DNA of 22,766 nt from UBA4923 sp964486135 (lineage in GTDB: Bacteria; Bacillota; Clostridia; Saccharofermentanales; DTU023): positions 1 through 22,766 of the forward strand of contig CAZAKT010000023.1 of the NCBI GenBank assembly GCA_964486135.1, written 5' to 3'. The notes beneath the pieces were generated by a model. It was not told where the DNA came from and did not search any database. It saw only the letters and a list, made by a program, of their open reading frames with translations. Within the stretch, counting starts at the first letter, position 1, and each line of letters begins with the position of its first letter. A program made the position numbers and the translations under genes. Positions 1-8,027 of the stretch are shown here, one piece after another.

Positions 1-247
1 TGTCCCGCTTGCTTTTATTCTCGGCCTTCTGATGTTCGATCTCCAGCGCCCTTTTTTCCTGTTCATAGTCGAGCTGATACTTCCGGTCGATGGCAGAGGT
101 GTAGGCGTGCATGGACCTGTCATAAGCTGAGGCCCCATCGTGAAAATAGAGTTGCGTGCCGCAATACATACAGAACATGTAGGGTAGATTCGGTTGAACG
201 GTTAGCTGGGCATGGCAATTGGGACATTTTGTTTCTAACAAGGACAT
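1..247 (-). CDS. Zinc-ribbon protein, N-terminal part (runs off left edge)
   Basis: The frame is open from an ATG at 247 to the window edge, giving 82 residues with no stop. The start is supported by GGGAGG about 7 bases upstream. Residues 8-11 read CPNC and residues 26-30 read CMYCG, a two-CxxC zinc ribbon. After it comes a charged, helix-prone stretch rich in Glu, Lys and Gln, beginning near Tyr57, that looks like the start of a coiled coil. Zinc-ribbon plus coiled-coil proteins of this kind are common in Clostridia and mostly uncharacterised, so no function is assigned. The C-terminal part lies outside the window. It is divergent from the lipoprotein gene that starts at 550. Confidence 0.75.
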   Translation of the reverse strand, partial: MSLLETKCPNCHAQLTVQPNLPYMFCMYCGTQLYFHDGASAYDRSMHAYTSAIDRKYQLDYEQEKRALEIEHQKAENKSKRD

Positions 248-549
248 TGGAAACCTCCCTAACCGGAAATTCATAGGGGTTGTGGATCTGCGCCTGTTAT
301 CAACACAATAACAAAAATGGGAGGAGTGTGGGGCAAACAGGGCAGTTGTGTGTGTGCCGGGAATAAGACATTTGAAAACTTGCCTCCCTTGGGCTGGCTT
401 TTGCTTGTACATCTTTCTTGCAAATGGCATAGTAGGGACAATCCTAATTAGGCTAAATGCGAAAAGCATCTGATCATTCCGGACGCACTTCTTGCGCAAG
501 AAACACCCGATGAACTCATAATTGAATTATCTGATCCGGGAGATGTGTT
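248..549. other. Divergent intergenic region
   Basis: About 300 bases separate two divergent starts. I see no gene here. It holds a 10-bp palindrome (CCTAATTAGG, 443-452), a 14-bp palindrome at 489-502, and only weak promoter matches, for example TTGCAA at 418-423 with a poor -10 17 bases on. It presumably carries promoters for both flanking genes. Confidence 0.5.
489..502. promoter_or_regulatory. 14-bp perfect palindrome, possible operator
   Basis: TTCTTGCGCAAGAA is its own reverse complement and lies 47 bases upstream of the lipoprotein start at 550. Its size and place fit a site for a dimeric regulator. No regulator is encoded nearby, so this is only a candidate. Confidence 0.3.
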
Positions 550-1170
550 ATGAAAAAGAATCTAAGGAGGCAGACGGTTATCTTGGTCCTTGTGCTTGGG
601 CTATTCATCATTCTTTCCGCCTGTGGATTTGACTCTGACAGTCGGATAGAAGATGTGGTGAGGGATCAGGATTATCTCGAAGAAGAGCCGGAGTCCATAG
701 CTCCGAAACAAATGGGTCTTGGACTCCCCTCCAAGAAGACGGAGCCCCCTTCTCCTGGAGGACGCAAACTGGAGGAAGGTGCCTTTGGGGTGGTAGAAAC
801 CGAAGGGGCATTGGATGAACCGGTGATTACAGAACCATCAGCTAACCCTGAAACCACCCTCTCCGAAACGGTCCTGACCACGACAAGTAGTAGCAAGACA
901 ACAACGACAAAATCGAAATCCACTGGCACGGTCCAGATTACGACAAGTAGCAAGAAAGCGGCTGAAACGGAGTCAGAGTCCGGCCGCACCGTTTATCGGG
1001 TTGATACGGATAAGAACTACAAATACATGGGCAACTCGAATACGCGCAAATTCCACCTGACCAGCTGTGATTCAGCATCCCGGACGAAAGAAAGCAACCG
1101 GGTCTATTTCGAGACAAGGGATGAGGCCATCGAAGCCGGCTACGAGCCCTGTAAAAGGTGCAAACCCTGA
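550..1170 (+). CDS. Lipoprotein with Ada-like Cys4/His metal-binding C-terminus
   Basis: The protein has 206 residues. A signal peptide ends in the lipobox LSAC with lipidated Cys25, so it is probably anchored to the outer face of the membrane. Residues ~30-150 are low-complexity and rich in Thr, Ser, Glu and Lys, with two short repeats around TTSSKTTTTK and ITTSSKKAAE; this looks like an extended linker. The last ~50 residues (GNSNTRKFHLTSC to EPCKRCKP) match the small domain resembling the metal-binding domain of Ada, with His/Cys and a final CxxC as likely zinc ligands. That domain often ends secreted nucleases and lipoproteins in Bacillota. The ATG has GGGAG about 7 bases upstream. The exact function is unknown. 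Confidence 0.8.
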   Translation: MKKNLRRQTVILVLVLGLFIILSACGFDSDSRIEDVVRDQDYLEEEPESIAPKQMGLGLPSKKTEPPSPGGRKLEEGAFGVVETEGALDEPVITEPSANPETTLSETVLTTTSSSKTTTTKSKSTGTVQITTSSKKAAETESESGRTVYRVDTDKNYKYMGNSNTRKFHLTSCDSASRTKESNRVYFETRDEAIEAGYEPCKRCKP

Positions 1171-1325
1171 TCGTTGGCGTTTTCCGTTGATCTGAGTATA
1201 AAGCCCAATAGCTCCTATAATCCATTTGAATAATTGGTTTAGAAAATAGCTCTCAGATATTCTCTCGAAATTCCCAGAACGGACGAGAGAAATGAACGGA
1301 ATTGCAAGTGAAGCATTTTTGACAT

Positions 1326-1359
1326 ACTTTTAGGATCTCTGGCCAGAGATCCTAAAAGT
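1326..1359. repeat. Perfect 34-bp palindrome between convergent genes
   Basis: The left arm ACTTTTAGGATCTCTGG is followed at once by its exact reverse complement, with no loop. It lies between the ends of two convergent genes (1170 and 1443). An intrinsic terminator would have A's before and T's after the stem; here T's precede and A's follow, the reverse of what is expected on both strands. It may still form a cruciform or act as a protein-binding or recombination site. Confidence 0.85.
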
Positions 1360-1442
1360 GTATCGGACAGTAATATATTGATCTGGCGAAATGTGCAATG
1401 CACTAGCCTTCACTAATAAGTCTATTAAAACCCCTTCGATAA

Positions 1443-2351
1443 CTAACGTAAATCAATATATTTGGCTTCAACCCATGGGATAGTTACGCTCGCGCCGAAG
1501 ATGGTCTCGTAGGTTTGAAGTCCTTTGAATTTTCCATACAGTTTTACGATATCATCTTCAAGAAGCCTCGAACTTGAGCGGGAAGCGTCGTAAGACACAT
1601 AAAGGGTATCAGTCCAAAAATACCGCTCTTTTGTGACATTGATTCTGTAAGTGTTTAAATATTCAGCAGAAGGGGCATCCATCGCTTGTATGATTTCACC
1701 TGTGAATACCACCAGTTCGCCGATATACTCATCAGGGTTTCTCGCCAGATTATCGTATGAGATGGAACTGCAGCTTTTTCTGTAAAGACTGGCTTTTTCT
1801 TCATCGCTGAGATGAAATGATTCTTTCGCAATGACTTTTCCACACACAAGACATTTTCTGATATTAAATCCAGGGCTGTCAAATCCCGCTTCAGTTTCAA
1901 TCTCCCACTCACCGGAAGTATGCTCAAGCATAGACAATTCTTCTGTAATCTCTTTGCCACAACGATCGCATGTCCCTTTCTGGGAACCTTTTTCGGAGCA
2001 GGTAGATTCGATAAGTGTTGTCCAAGTACCAACTGAATGCCCAAGTGACTTCCCTTCAGTCTTTCCGCATAAAGAGCAGGTCTTAGGATCAGTGCACGTC
2101 GCCTCAAGCCACTGGTGCCCCAAAGGCTCGCCCTCAACCTGCCCGCACACAGAACAAATTTTACTTTTTTCGCAAGTGGCATCCAACCAGGTATGCCCCA
2201 AAGGATCTCCTTGTGTTTCTCCACATATCAGGCAAGTCTTTGGGTCTTCACACGTTGCCTCTTTCCAATCGTGTTCACAAGCACAACTGCTGATGAATAA
2301 AGTGAATACAAGTGCAATGATGACCACAATTGTTCTCGCTCTTATCGTCAT
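1443..2351 (-). CDS. Lipoprotein with tandem CxxC repeats and OB-like C-terminal domain
   Basis: The protein has 302 residues with a hydrophobic leader and a Cys-rich lipobox region (FISSCAC, Cys near 23-25), so it is probably a surface lipoprotein. Residues ~26-105 hold three repeats of about 27 residues, each built as ATC-x2-PKTC-x2-CG-x-x-x-G-x2-LGH (the second repeat varies), followed by two looser CxxC units (TCDRCGK and KCLVCGK). These look like small zinc- or disulfide-stabilised modules. Residues ~190-302 (NLARNPDEYIGE onward) resemble the OB-like domain often seen at the end of clostridial lipoproteins. The ATG has GGCGGA upstream. Codon use is more AT-rich than in the operons to the right. 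The function is unknown. Confidence 0.8.
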   Translation of the reverse strand: MTIRARTIVVIIALVFTLFISSCACEHDWKEATCEDPKTCLICGETQGDPLGHTWLDATCEKSKICSVCGQVEGEPLGHQWLEATCTDPKTCSLCGKTEGKSLGHSVGTWTTLIESTCSEKGSQKGTCDRCGKEITEELSMLEHTSGEWEIETEAGFDSPGFNIRKCLVCGKVIAKESFHLSDEEKASLYRKSCSSISYDNLARNPDEYIGELVVFTGEIIQAMDAPSAEYLNTYRINVTKERYFWTDTLYVSYDASRSSSRLLEDDIVKLYGKFKGLQTYETIFGASVTIPWVEAKYIDLR

Positions 2352-2600
2352 TTCATAATCCGCCTTTCCAGTAAATAGCCTCGAGTTGTTTGTCTTTATT
2401 TGCTCCCCTTTGCTGTCACTTGGCGCAAGGGAATCAGTCCAATAGAGTTATCTTCTGTAGGGACATGCTTATGCTATATGACGGCAATAACCACGGTGAC
2501 TGCGCGACTCATCTCCCTCAGCGCGTGAATCGGTACGGTATGAAGCGGGTCTGTTACCAGCTTGGACCTGTGAAACTTTTGAATGATGATGAGGACTTTG

Positions 2601-2623
2601 GTTATCAGAAAATGCCTGATAAC
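2601..2623. repeat. 8-bp stem inverted repeat
   Basis: GTTATCAG at 2601-2608 is the reverse complement of CTGATAAC at 2616-2623, with a 7-base loop. No T run follows on either strand, so it is not called a terminator. Confidence 0.4.
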
Positions 2624-2684
2624 AGCATTTAATGTTACTACTTAATTATATCATAATTACCTATACGGCAATATATTTATACAA

Positions 2685-2735
2685 TTGACAAAAAATTTTG
2701 ATTAGCTACCCAGTCCGGATTAATCTACGCCATGA
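2685..2735 (+). repeat. Promoter/leader repeat, copy 1 (decayed)
   Basis: This block matches 8164-8216: TTGACA, a short variable spacer, TTGATTA, exactly 9 variable bases, then TCCGGATTAATCTACGCC with ATGA following. The last 22 bases differ from copy 2 at one position (A2719 against G8200). Here the ATG opens only a five-codon frame (stop at TGA), and similarity to the first codons of the 8213 gene fades over the next ~25 bases. Confidence 0.6.
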
Positions 2736-2820
2736 ACGTAAAGACTTGATGCTTCCGAACGCTTTAGATCCAATGGTCGGCCCCAAAATCCGTCATCCTG
2801 GACGGTGAGAATCCAGGTAA

Positions 2821-3030
2821 TTATTCCAGATTGGAAAGCGATATTTCTACCGGCCCTACAAAAGTGTCCGCCGAGATGATGACCTCCACCTCCTTCACCC
2901 TGATACTTCCAAGTACGATCTCTCCCTTGCCGGCAATTACCTTCAGCACTCCTTCAATCGTATGTTCAAAACTCCAGGATGAAACTTTCTCGATCCTGAT
3001 CCACTTCCCCTGGAACACCAGGCAGATCAA
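2821..3030 (-). CDS. Small hypothetical protein (possible fragment)
   Basis: A frame of 69 codons from a TTG, and open for at least another 25 codons upstream without an ATG, lies about 60 bases after the SpoIIE-type gene on the same strand. The product alternates hydrophobic and charged residues (GVLKVIAGKGEIVLGSIRVK), as in a beta-rich domain, and its base pattern looks coding. No clear ribosome-binding site precedes any start. It may be the 3' end of a larger gene that lost its beginning, or a genuine small last gene of the signalling operon. I do not recognise a family. Confidence 0.35.
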   Translation of the reverse strand: MICLVFQGKWIRIEKVSSWSFEHTIEGVLKVIAGKGEIVLGSIRVKEVEVIISADTFVGPVEISLSNLE

Positions 3031-3092
3031 AATATTTGGCAGGAAATTTTGCTTAAATCGAAAATTTACACCAAATACACAGGGGAGGCAGA

Positions 3093-5105
3093 TTAAGAGC
3101 CTTGGCTACCCTTCCTTTCATAGGCCTTGTAAAGGGTCACGATATTCTCTCCCTCTTCAAAACGGTAATCTACCTGGTCCATCAATTGTTTAACGATGAG
3201 GATGCCCAGGCCCCCGCTCTCTCTTTCCTCTGCTGGAAGATTGATATCCGGATCAGGCACTGAAAAGGGATCATAGGCTATTCCTTTATCCCTCAGGCTG
3301 ATTGACACACCTGCCTTGTCTGCCTTGCAGGTAATACGGACAGTCTCGCTGCCGCTGTACTGCACGATGTTGGAAAAGAGCTCATCCAGGACAATATGGA
3401 TCTGCCCCCGCTCCCTGGCCGGGCAGTCATCTTTTCCCAGACAGCCATCGATGAAGGCCAGGACCCGGTCCAGCTGATCCAGCTCGGCCTCGACTGTCAG
3501 ATGGGCCTCCTCCAGTGGAAGGATCTTCAGGGCTACCATGGTAATGTCATCGAACTGGGGCGCCTCCCCCACATAGGCCTTGACATCGGCAATGACTTCT
3601 TCCACGGTATCGGCAGGCCTGCATTCATTGGCCCGGTTCAGGACCTCCTGTAGCCGGTCTTCACCATAAAGCTGCAGGTCTTCATTGATTGCCTCCGTGA
3701 TCCCGTCGGTATAGAGGAAGAGCTCTGCCCCCTGGTCCAGCATAAGTTCTTCCGCTTGCCAGGTAATGCCCTCCATGCCGCCCAAAACAAAACCAGGACG
3801 GCATTCCAGGTACTCATACTGCCCGTCCCTCCTTTTGATCAGGGGGGGGTTGTGGCCGGCGTTGACGAAAGAGAGTTTGCCGCTCATGGTGTCATAAATC
3901 CCCATCCAGGCGGTCACGAACATATCCGCGTCATTATTCTCACAAAGCTGCGTGTTGACGGTGGTAAAAATATCCGCCGCCGCATTGCCCTCGAGGGCCT
4001 GGTTGACCAGGAGGGTTTTGGTAATCACCATGAAAAGGGCGGCAGGAATTCCCTTGCCTGACACATCCGCGATCAGGAAGACCAGCCAGCGATCATCCAG
4101 CATGAAGAAGTCATAGAAGTCACCGCCCACCTCCCTGGCCGGCAACATGGTGGCATGGATGTCAAATTCGGAGTGGTCGGGGAAGGCCGGGAAAGTGCAG
4201 GGCAGCATGCCCGTCTGGATCTGCGTGGCCACATCAAGTTCGGCGCTGATCCGCTCCCGTTCCGCTGTGACAAGGGTGAGATCGTTGATGTAATCGTTGA
4301 TATCGACTTCCAGCTGGTGGACGGCCCGGGCCATCTGTTCGATCTCGTCACCGGTCTTGATCAATTGCAGTTTCTCTGAGATCAGGGTTTCATTCTGGAT
4401 GAAGGATTCCGCCTCCTCCGTCATGATCCGGATTGGCTTTATGACACTGCGCCTGAGATAGAAGAGGTAGGCCGTGATGAAGAGGGCGGTCAGCGCGGCA
4501 GAAGCCGCCAGGGTCATAAGGATGAAGCGCAGGAGCATATTCTGCAGGGCTTCCATGGCAACTTCCACACCCAGAATCGCGACAACAGCCCCATCCGAGC
4601 TGTAGATGGGGACGATGGCGGAGGTGTTGTAACCGAACTGGCTGTGTGAATAGAAGTAGTTGTCCGACCGGATCCCCTTCTCCAGTATCTCCGCTGTCTC
4701 CTCCCTGAATTTTGGATTGATGGTCCCCTTGTCGCCCAGTTTGAAGGGCTCGTAATCATCGGTTGGATTGTCGGCATCGTAGACATAGGTCAGTTCAAGT
4801 TCCTCGACCCCGGCCACATAGATATAGTTGGCCTCCATGTTGGTCCTGATCCGGGAGATATGCTGTCCCATGACCTCGTAAGCCTCGTCCGTCTCCCCCG
4901 TGTCAAGGTAGCGGGCGACATCATCGCCATCAATATAGGAGAGGGCAGCGGCCGCAATCCGATAGGCCGTATCGTTGTACTGTTTCTCCACGGCCGTCTT
5001 GTAGTTGACATAGGAAATCGAGACACTTGCGGCGCAGATCAGTGTGCCGAGCAGGATAAAGCCGAGTACAAGTTTATGGGAGAGTTTTCGTCTGATCTTT
5101 TTCAT
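3093..5105 (-). CDS. Membrane sensor with SpoIIE-type (PP2C) phosphatase and HATPase domains
   Basis: This 670-residue protein has all the parts of a phosphatase that would dephosphorylate STAS anti-anti-sigma proteins. Membrane segments at ~13-33 and ~192-216 bracket an extracellular sensor domain of about 155 residues. A HAMP linker (~217-270) and a helical stalk follow. The PP2C/SpoIIE domain (~300-530) keeps its metal-binding acids in GGDFYD (Asp329), ADVSGKG (Asp347), YTDGIT (Asp467) and FDD (519-520). The last ~135 residues are an RsbW-like HATPase with an intact N-box (DELFSN, Glu575 and Asn579) and a glycine motif near 631 (GGLGI), so phosphatase and kinase sit on one chain. The start overlaps the previous gene by 4 bases (ATGA), which implies translational coupling. 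The stimulus is unknown; the sensor region looks dCache/sCache-like, but that is inference. Confidence 0.9.
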   Translation of the reverse strand: MKKIRRKLSHKLVLGFILLGTLICAASVSISYVNYKTAVEKQYNDTAYRIAAAALSYIDGDDVARYLDTGETDEAYEVMGQHISRIRTNMEANYIYVAGVEELELTYVYDADNPTDDYEPFKLGDKGTINPKFREETAEILEKGIRSDNYFYSHSQFGYNTSAIVPIYSSDGAVVAILGVEVAMEALQNMLLRFILMTLAASAALTALFITAYLFYLRRSVIKPIRIMTEEAESFIQNETLISEKLQLIKTGDEIEQMARAVHQLEVDINDYINDLTLVTAERERISAELDVATQIQTGMLPCTFPAFPDHSEFDIHATMLPAREVGGDFYDFFMLDDRWLVFLIADVSGKGIPAALFMVITKTLLVNQALEGNAAADIFTTVNTQLCENNDADMFVTAWMGIYDTMSGKLSFVNAGHNPPLIKRRDGQYEYLECRPGFVLGGMEGITWQAEELMLDQGAELFLYTDGITEAINEDLQLYGEDRLQEVLNRANECRPADTVEEVIADVKAYVGEAPQFDDITMVALKILPLEEAHLTVEAELDQLDRVLAFIDGCLGKDDCPARERGQIHIVLDELFSNIVQYSGSETVRITCKADKAGVSISLRDKGIAYDPFSVPDPDINLPAEERESGGLGILIVKQLMDQVDYRFEEGENIVTLYKAYERKGSQGS

Positions 5106-5665
5106 AGGCCTATATTCCTATAATAGACGACCGCGTCACAGATACAGCGTTCCTGTCCACAGTAGCTGCACTTAAGTTCCGCCGCGTCGGCCCAGGGCCT
5201 TATGAGGTCACAAAAATAGTGGAAGCCGTTTCGGAGGAGCAGTTGCTCCGCCGGGACAAAACTCCCTTGCCGCCAGGCGGGAACAAGAAGAAGTGAGAGC
5301 CCGTATTCCTCGAAACGGGACTGGAAATGCTTCATCAGGGCATCGGATAGGCCCGTTCCCCGGCAGGCCTCCTCCAGGCCTGTGGAGCGAAAGAGGCCAA
5401 TCTCCTCCTCTGGACCACAGAGGGAGGCAATCAGGTCATAGCGGAATCCAGGCACAGAAGCTATTTCAATCGCCTTGAGCCGCTGGGTATAGAAATAGCC
5501 GAGATAGGCCCGACCCTGCCTGACCAGGAAGAAATCCTGCCTTGGATCCGCAGCGATTTCTGAAAGCGACAGCCTGGTATACAGGCCGGGGCTGACAAAC
5601 TTGTCACACATTTCCAAGGCTGTCATGAGATTGCTCTCAGAGAGGCGCTCCAGGCTGGTCTCCAT
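5102..5665 (-). CDS. GNAT-like acyltransferase with C-terminal cysteine cluster
   Basis: The protein has 187 residues from the ATG at 5665. A GTG at 5683, overlapping the stop of the transporter gene, is an alternative start. The middle part (LVRQGRAYLGYF through GTGLSDALMKHF to LLLRNGFHYF) has the strand-helix pattern and Gly-rich turn of a GNAT acetyl-CoA-dependent fold, and the family match is by overall feel rather than by catalytic residues. The C-terminus carries CSYCGQERCIC, a compact cysteine cluster that could bind zinc. It sits between the transporter-kinase and the phosphatase with overlaps on both sides, so it is surely co-expressed with the partner-switching genes. Its substrate cannot be told. 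Confidence 0.6.
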   Translation of the reverse strand: METSLERLSESNLMTALEMCDKFVSPGLYTRLSLSEIAADPRQDFFLVRQGRAYLGYFYTQRLKAIEIASVPGFRYDLIASLCGPEEEIGLFRSTGLEEACRGTGLSDALMKHFQSRFEEYGLSLLLVPAWRQGSFVPAEQLLLRNGFHYFCDLIRPWADAAELKCSYCGQERCICDAVVYYRNIGL

Positions 5666-5679
5666 TATCCCTCTTTCCC

Positions 5680-7404
5680 TCACTGTATCTGTACGAAGAA
5701 GCTGTTCACCCCGAAGGTTGAGATGTAGAGCATCTGCTTGACCATGCCGGTAATCATCTTGATGCCAAGGAGGCTGTCAGCTTCACTGTCCTCGTCGGAC
5801 GCGCTGAGCGGGATCGGGTTGTACTGTCTGCCGGCGCAGCGGATCCGCAGGGTGATGGTCCCTTCATAAGCGAAAGCGCGCACATCAAAGCTCCCCCGGC
5901 CTTCCAGGGACTTGTCAGCCATGACGGTCATAATCTCCTCGATCGCGAGACTGAAGCGCATGGTCTGCTTCGGTGTGAGCTCGTTCTTCTCGCAGAAGTC
6001 CGTGATCCGTTCGCTGGCCAGACAGATCTCCTCCGGATCGTTGCGGACAGTAAAATCGATGGCGTTCCCGCTTTTCTCCAGGGCGTCATCCAGGAGGAGC
6101 AGGCCCGACAATTCCGGGTGCCTCAGAGCTTTCGCAAAGGCCGCGCCAAGCCAGATGAGGAGGGTCAGGAGTTCGGAAAAGGGAAGGAAAAGCCAGACGG
6201 ATTCCGGCCGGACCGCCAGCAGGAAGGCCACGAAAAGGACCGGCAGAAAGAGGATCCGCAAGGCCGTAATCAGGTTGGCCTCACTGATCCTGTTCATGGC
6301 GGTGTAAAAACCCGTCATGATGTTGTTGATCTGTCCAATCAGGAGGCTTGAGCCCAGGCAGAGCAGTGGAAAGAGCAGGTCCTGCCTGACCCCAAAGAGG
6401 GCGGTGATCCTCTGATTGAAAACCAGCAGGAGAAGACCGAAAACACTGCCGATGGCCAAGCCTGTCACGACCTGGCGCTTCATGAGCAACCGGATGCCTG
6501 AGTTTCCCTTCTCAACACCGTAAACGCTGAGGATGGGCAGGGCTGTCTGAGGTACCCCATTGATAAAGAAGAGCGCAAACTCCGAAACTGCCGTAATGAC
6601 AGCAAAATAGACGACATAATGGCCTGACTGGGCCAGGAGGAGGGCATTGATCACCAGGATTCGAAAGGCAAAGGTCAGGTTGTCCAAGGCCGCGGGACTG
6701 CCTGTCCTTAGGGTTTTCAGGACCTGGGGGGGCCGGCTGGCCGCAAGTGGCCAGGCGAAACTGCCCTCTCTGAAGAGGAGGAGGTAGTAGCCTGCCAGGC
6801 AGGCAATAAACATGGAGACGGCGCAGGCGATGGCTGAACCCAAAACACCCATCCCCAGGGCTCCCATAAATAGGAGATCAAGCGCGATATTGAGGCCTGC
6901 CATGAAGAGGAGGAGCCCGGCGGACAAGTTGTTTTTTCCGTCAAGGCGGAGATAGTAGACGGGTATATAAAGAAGGCTCTTGGGAAGGCCGGACAAGATC
7001 AGAATTCCTGCATATTCTTTCATGCCCGGCGACCAGACAGAACCGGACAAAAACCGGGCCAGGGGATCAAGAAAGAGCAGGCCAGCGGAGACGGTCAAGA
7101 CGGCTAAGGCCAGGGTAAGCTGAATGGAGGTACCCATGATCTGCCGGCTGCGCTCCGCATCATTGCGGCCCCTTTCCTGGCCCGAAAGGACGGCTCCACC
7201 GCTTGCGACCAGCGAACCGAGCACACTGAAGGCAAGTTGCACGGGCAGGAACAAATTGACCGTCATAAGGCCGGTTTCACCGACAATACTGCCTACCAGC
7301 ATACTGTCGATCGTGACCATAACCGTCCCACCCAGAATGCCCGCCATGGTCGGCAACAAATAGCGGTTATAGGTCGAAGTCAGAAAGTGCTCATCTGTCC
7401 TCAT
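5680..7404 (-). CDS. MATE-family transporter fused to RsbW-like ATPase domain
   Basis: The protein has 574 residues from the ATG at 7404 (a TTG three codons upstream is possible; neither has a strong ribosome site). Residues 1 to ~435 are about 12 hydrophobic segments of the MATE/polysaccharide-exporter superfamily, including a MATE-like opening (LLPTMAGILGGTVMVTIDSM). Residues ~440-574 form an HATPase domain like that of the anti-sigma kinases RsbW and SpoIIAB. In its N-box (SLAIEEIMTVMAD) the Asn expected four residues after the Glu is Val, so Mg-ATP binding or kinase activity may be lost. It overlaps the STAS gene by 14 bases and is followed at once by the GNAT-like gene. An ATPase domain tethered to a transporter, beside its likely STAS partner, suggests that STAS binding gates or senses the transporter. 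This is inference. Confidence 0.85.
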   Translation of the reverse strand: MRTDEHFLTSTYNRYLLPTMAGILGGTVMVTIDSMLVGSIVGETGLMTVNLFLPVQLAFSVLGSLVASGGAVLSGQERGRNDAERSRQIMGTSIQLTLALAVLTVSAGLLFLDPLARFLSGSVWSPGMKEYAGILILSGLPKSLLYIPVYYLRLDGKNNLSAGLLLFMAGLNIALDLLFMGALGMGVLGSAIACAVSMFIACLAGYYLLLFREGSFAWPLAASRPPQVLKTLRTGSPAALDNLTFAFRILVINALLLAQSGHYVVYFAVITAVSEFALFFINGVPQTALPILSVYGVEKGNSGIRLLMKRQVVTGLAIGSVFGLLLLVFNQRITALFGVRQDLLFPLLCLGSSLLIGQINNIMTGFYTAMNRISEANLITALRILFLPVLFVAFLLAVRPESVWLFLPFSELLTLLIWLGAAFAKALRHPELSGLLLLDDALEKSGNAIDFTVRNDPEEICLASERITDFCEKNELTPKQTMRFSLAIEEIMTVMADKSLEGRGSFDVRAFAYEGTITLRIRCAGRQYNPIPLSASDEDSEADSLLGIKMITGMVKQMLYISTFGVNSFFVQIQ

Positions 7405-7702
7405 GGTTGACAATGGTCAGGATCCCGGAAAATCCCGTGATATCAAAGACTTCCATGATGATCGGATTAACATTCTTGACGACCATTGAACCCTGTTGAT
7501 TCATTCGCTTCTGCGCGCTCAGCAGGACACGAAGGCCAGCACTGGACAAGTACTCCAGATCGGTGAAATCCAACACCAGCTCCGTCACCTCATCGAGAGA
7601 CGCATTGAGTTCCTGCTCCAACTGCGGAGCCGTCGTCGTATCCAGCCTGCCGCTCACAGTAACCAAGAGTGCCGCTTCAAGGGATTCCATGTGAATATCC
7701 AT
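7391..7702 (-). CDS. STAS-domain anti-sigma factor antagonist
   Basis: At 103 residues this is a single STAS domain of the SpoIIAA/RsbV type. The sequence LDFTDLEYLSSAGLRVLL carries the typical phosphorylation loop; Ser54, the second of the two serines, aligns with the Ser phosphorylated in SpoIIAA. In the known system an RsbW-type kinase phosphorylates this Ser and a SpoIIE/RsbU phosphatase reverses it; both partner types are encoded just downstream. The ATG is preceded by AGGGAG at good spacing. It is the first gene of the operon, after a long leader (promoter at 8028-8056). No sigma factor or free anti-sigma factor is present in the window, so the target is unknown. Confidence 0.92.
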   Translation of the reverse strand: MDIHMESLEAALLVTVSGRLDTTTAPQLEQELNASLDEVTELVLDFTDLEYLSSAGLRVLLSAQKRMNQQGSMVVKNVNPIIMEVFDITGFSGILTIVNHEDR

Positions 7703-7779
7703 CGTCTTCTCCCTACATCACGAATGCGGGGACAGAAAGCTCGTCTACGCCCAGGGTCCAGTGGAAGACCGCGCGCATG

Positions 7780-7956
7780 CTATGTTTTCTGTGCAGGCCC
7801 GCACCCAGGATGCTCTTCAATTTTGAATGTCGGTGGGCAGCACTCTCGACGCTGAAGGTCTAAAATGTTGTCCTGCAATTGCATAAGCTGCCTGGTGTTC
7901 CCGGGGATCCGTCGCGCTCCACGCGCCGGTTCCGCAAAGCCTCTTATCCTCACCAT
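7780..7956 (-). CDS. Possible 58-residue ORF or gene remnant in the STAS leader
   Basis: The frame runs from ATG 7956 to TAG 7780, giving 58 residues. It also stays open about 25 codons upstream, back to a stop inside the promoter region. The product is Cys/Pro-rich at its end (RRECCPPTF and HPGCGP). No Shine-Dalgarno site precedes the ATG. It could be a leader peptide, a remnant, or chance. I do not recognise it. Confidence 0.22.
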   Translation of the reverse strand: MVRIRGFAEPARGARRIPGNTRQLMQLQDNILDLQRRECCPPTFKIEEHPGCGPAQKT

Positions 7957-8027
7957 CAAAGGGCAAATCTTCGCCTGCTCAATCGCCGGGAGGATCCTTC
8001 TAATTTGAACTTTTAGATATTTTTCAT

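Larger units (their letters stand above)
2352..2820. other. AT-rich gap with no convincing gene
   Basis: There are 469 bases without a supported gene. An 80-codon frame at 2390-2632 starts at TTG with no ribosome site and resembles nothing, so I treat it as noncoding. The stretch contains a hairpin at 2601-2623, a TATAAT-like box on the minus strand at 2645-2650 that could serve the lipoprotein at 1443-2351, a decayed promoter/leader copy from 2685, and a 6-bp inverted repeat (CCTGGA, 2797-2817). Confidence 0.5.

Noticed and set aside
1326..1359. Intrinsic terminator
   Set aside because: T run precedes and A run follows the stem on both strands, the opposite of a terminator.
2390..2632. 80-codon plus-strand frame starting at TTG
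   Set aside because: No ribosome site, no recognisable features, and part of an AT-rich noncoding stretch.
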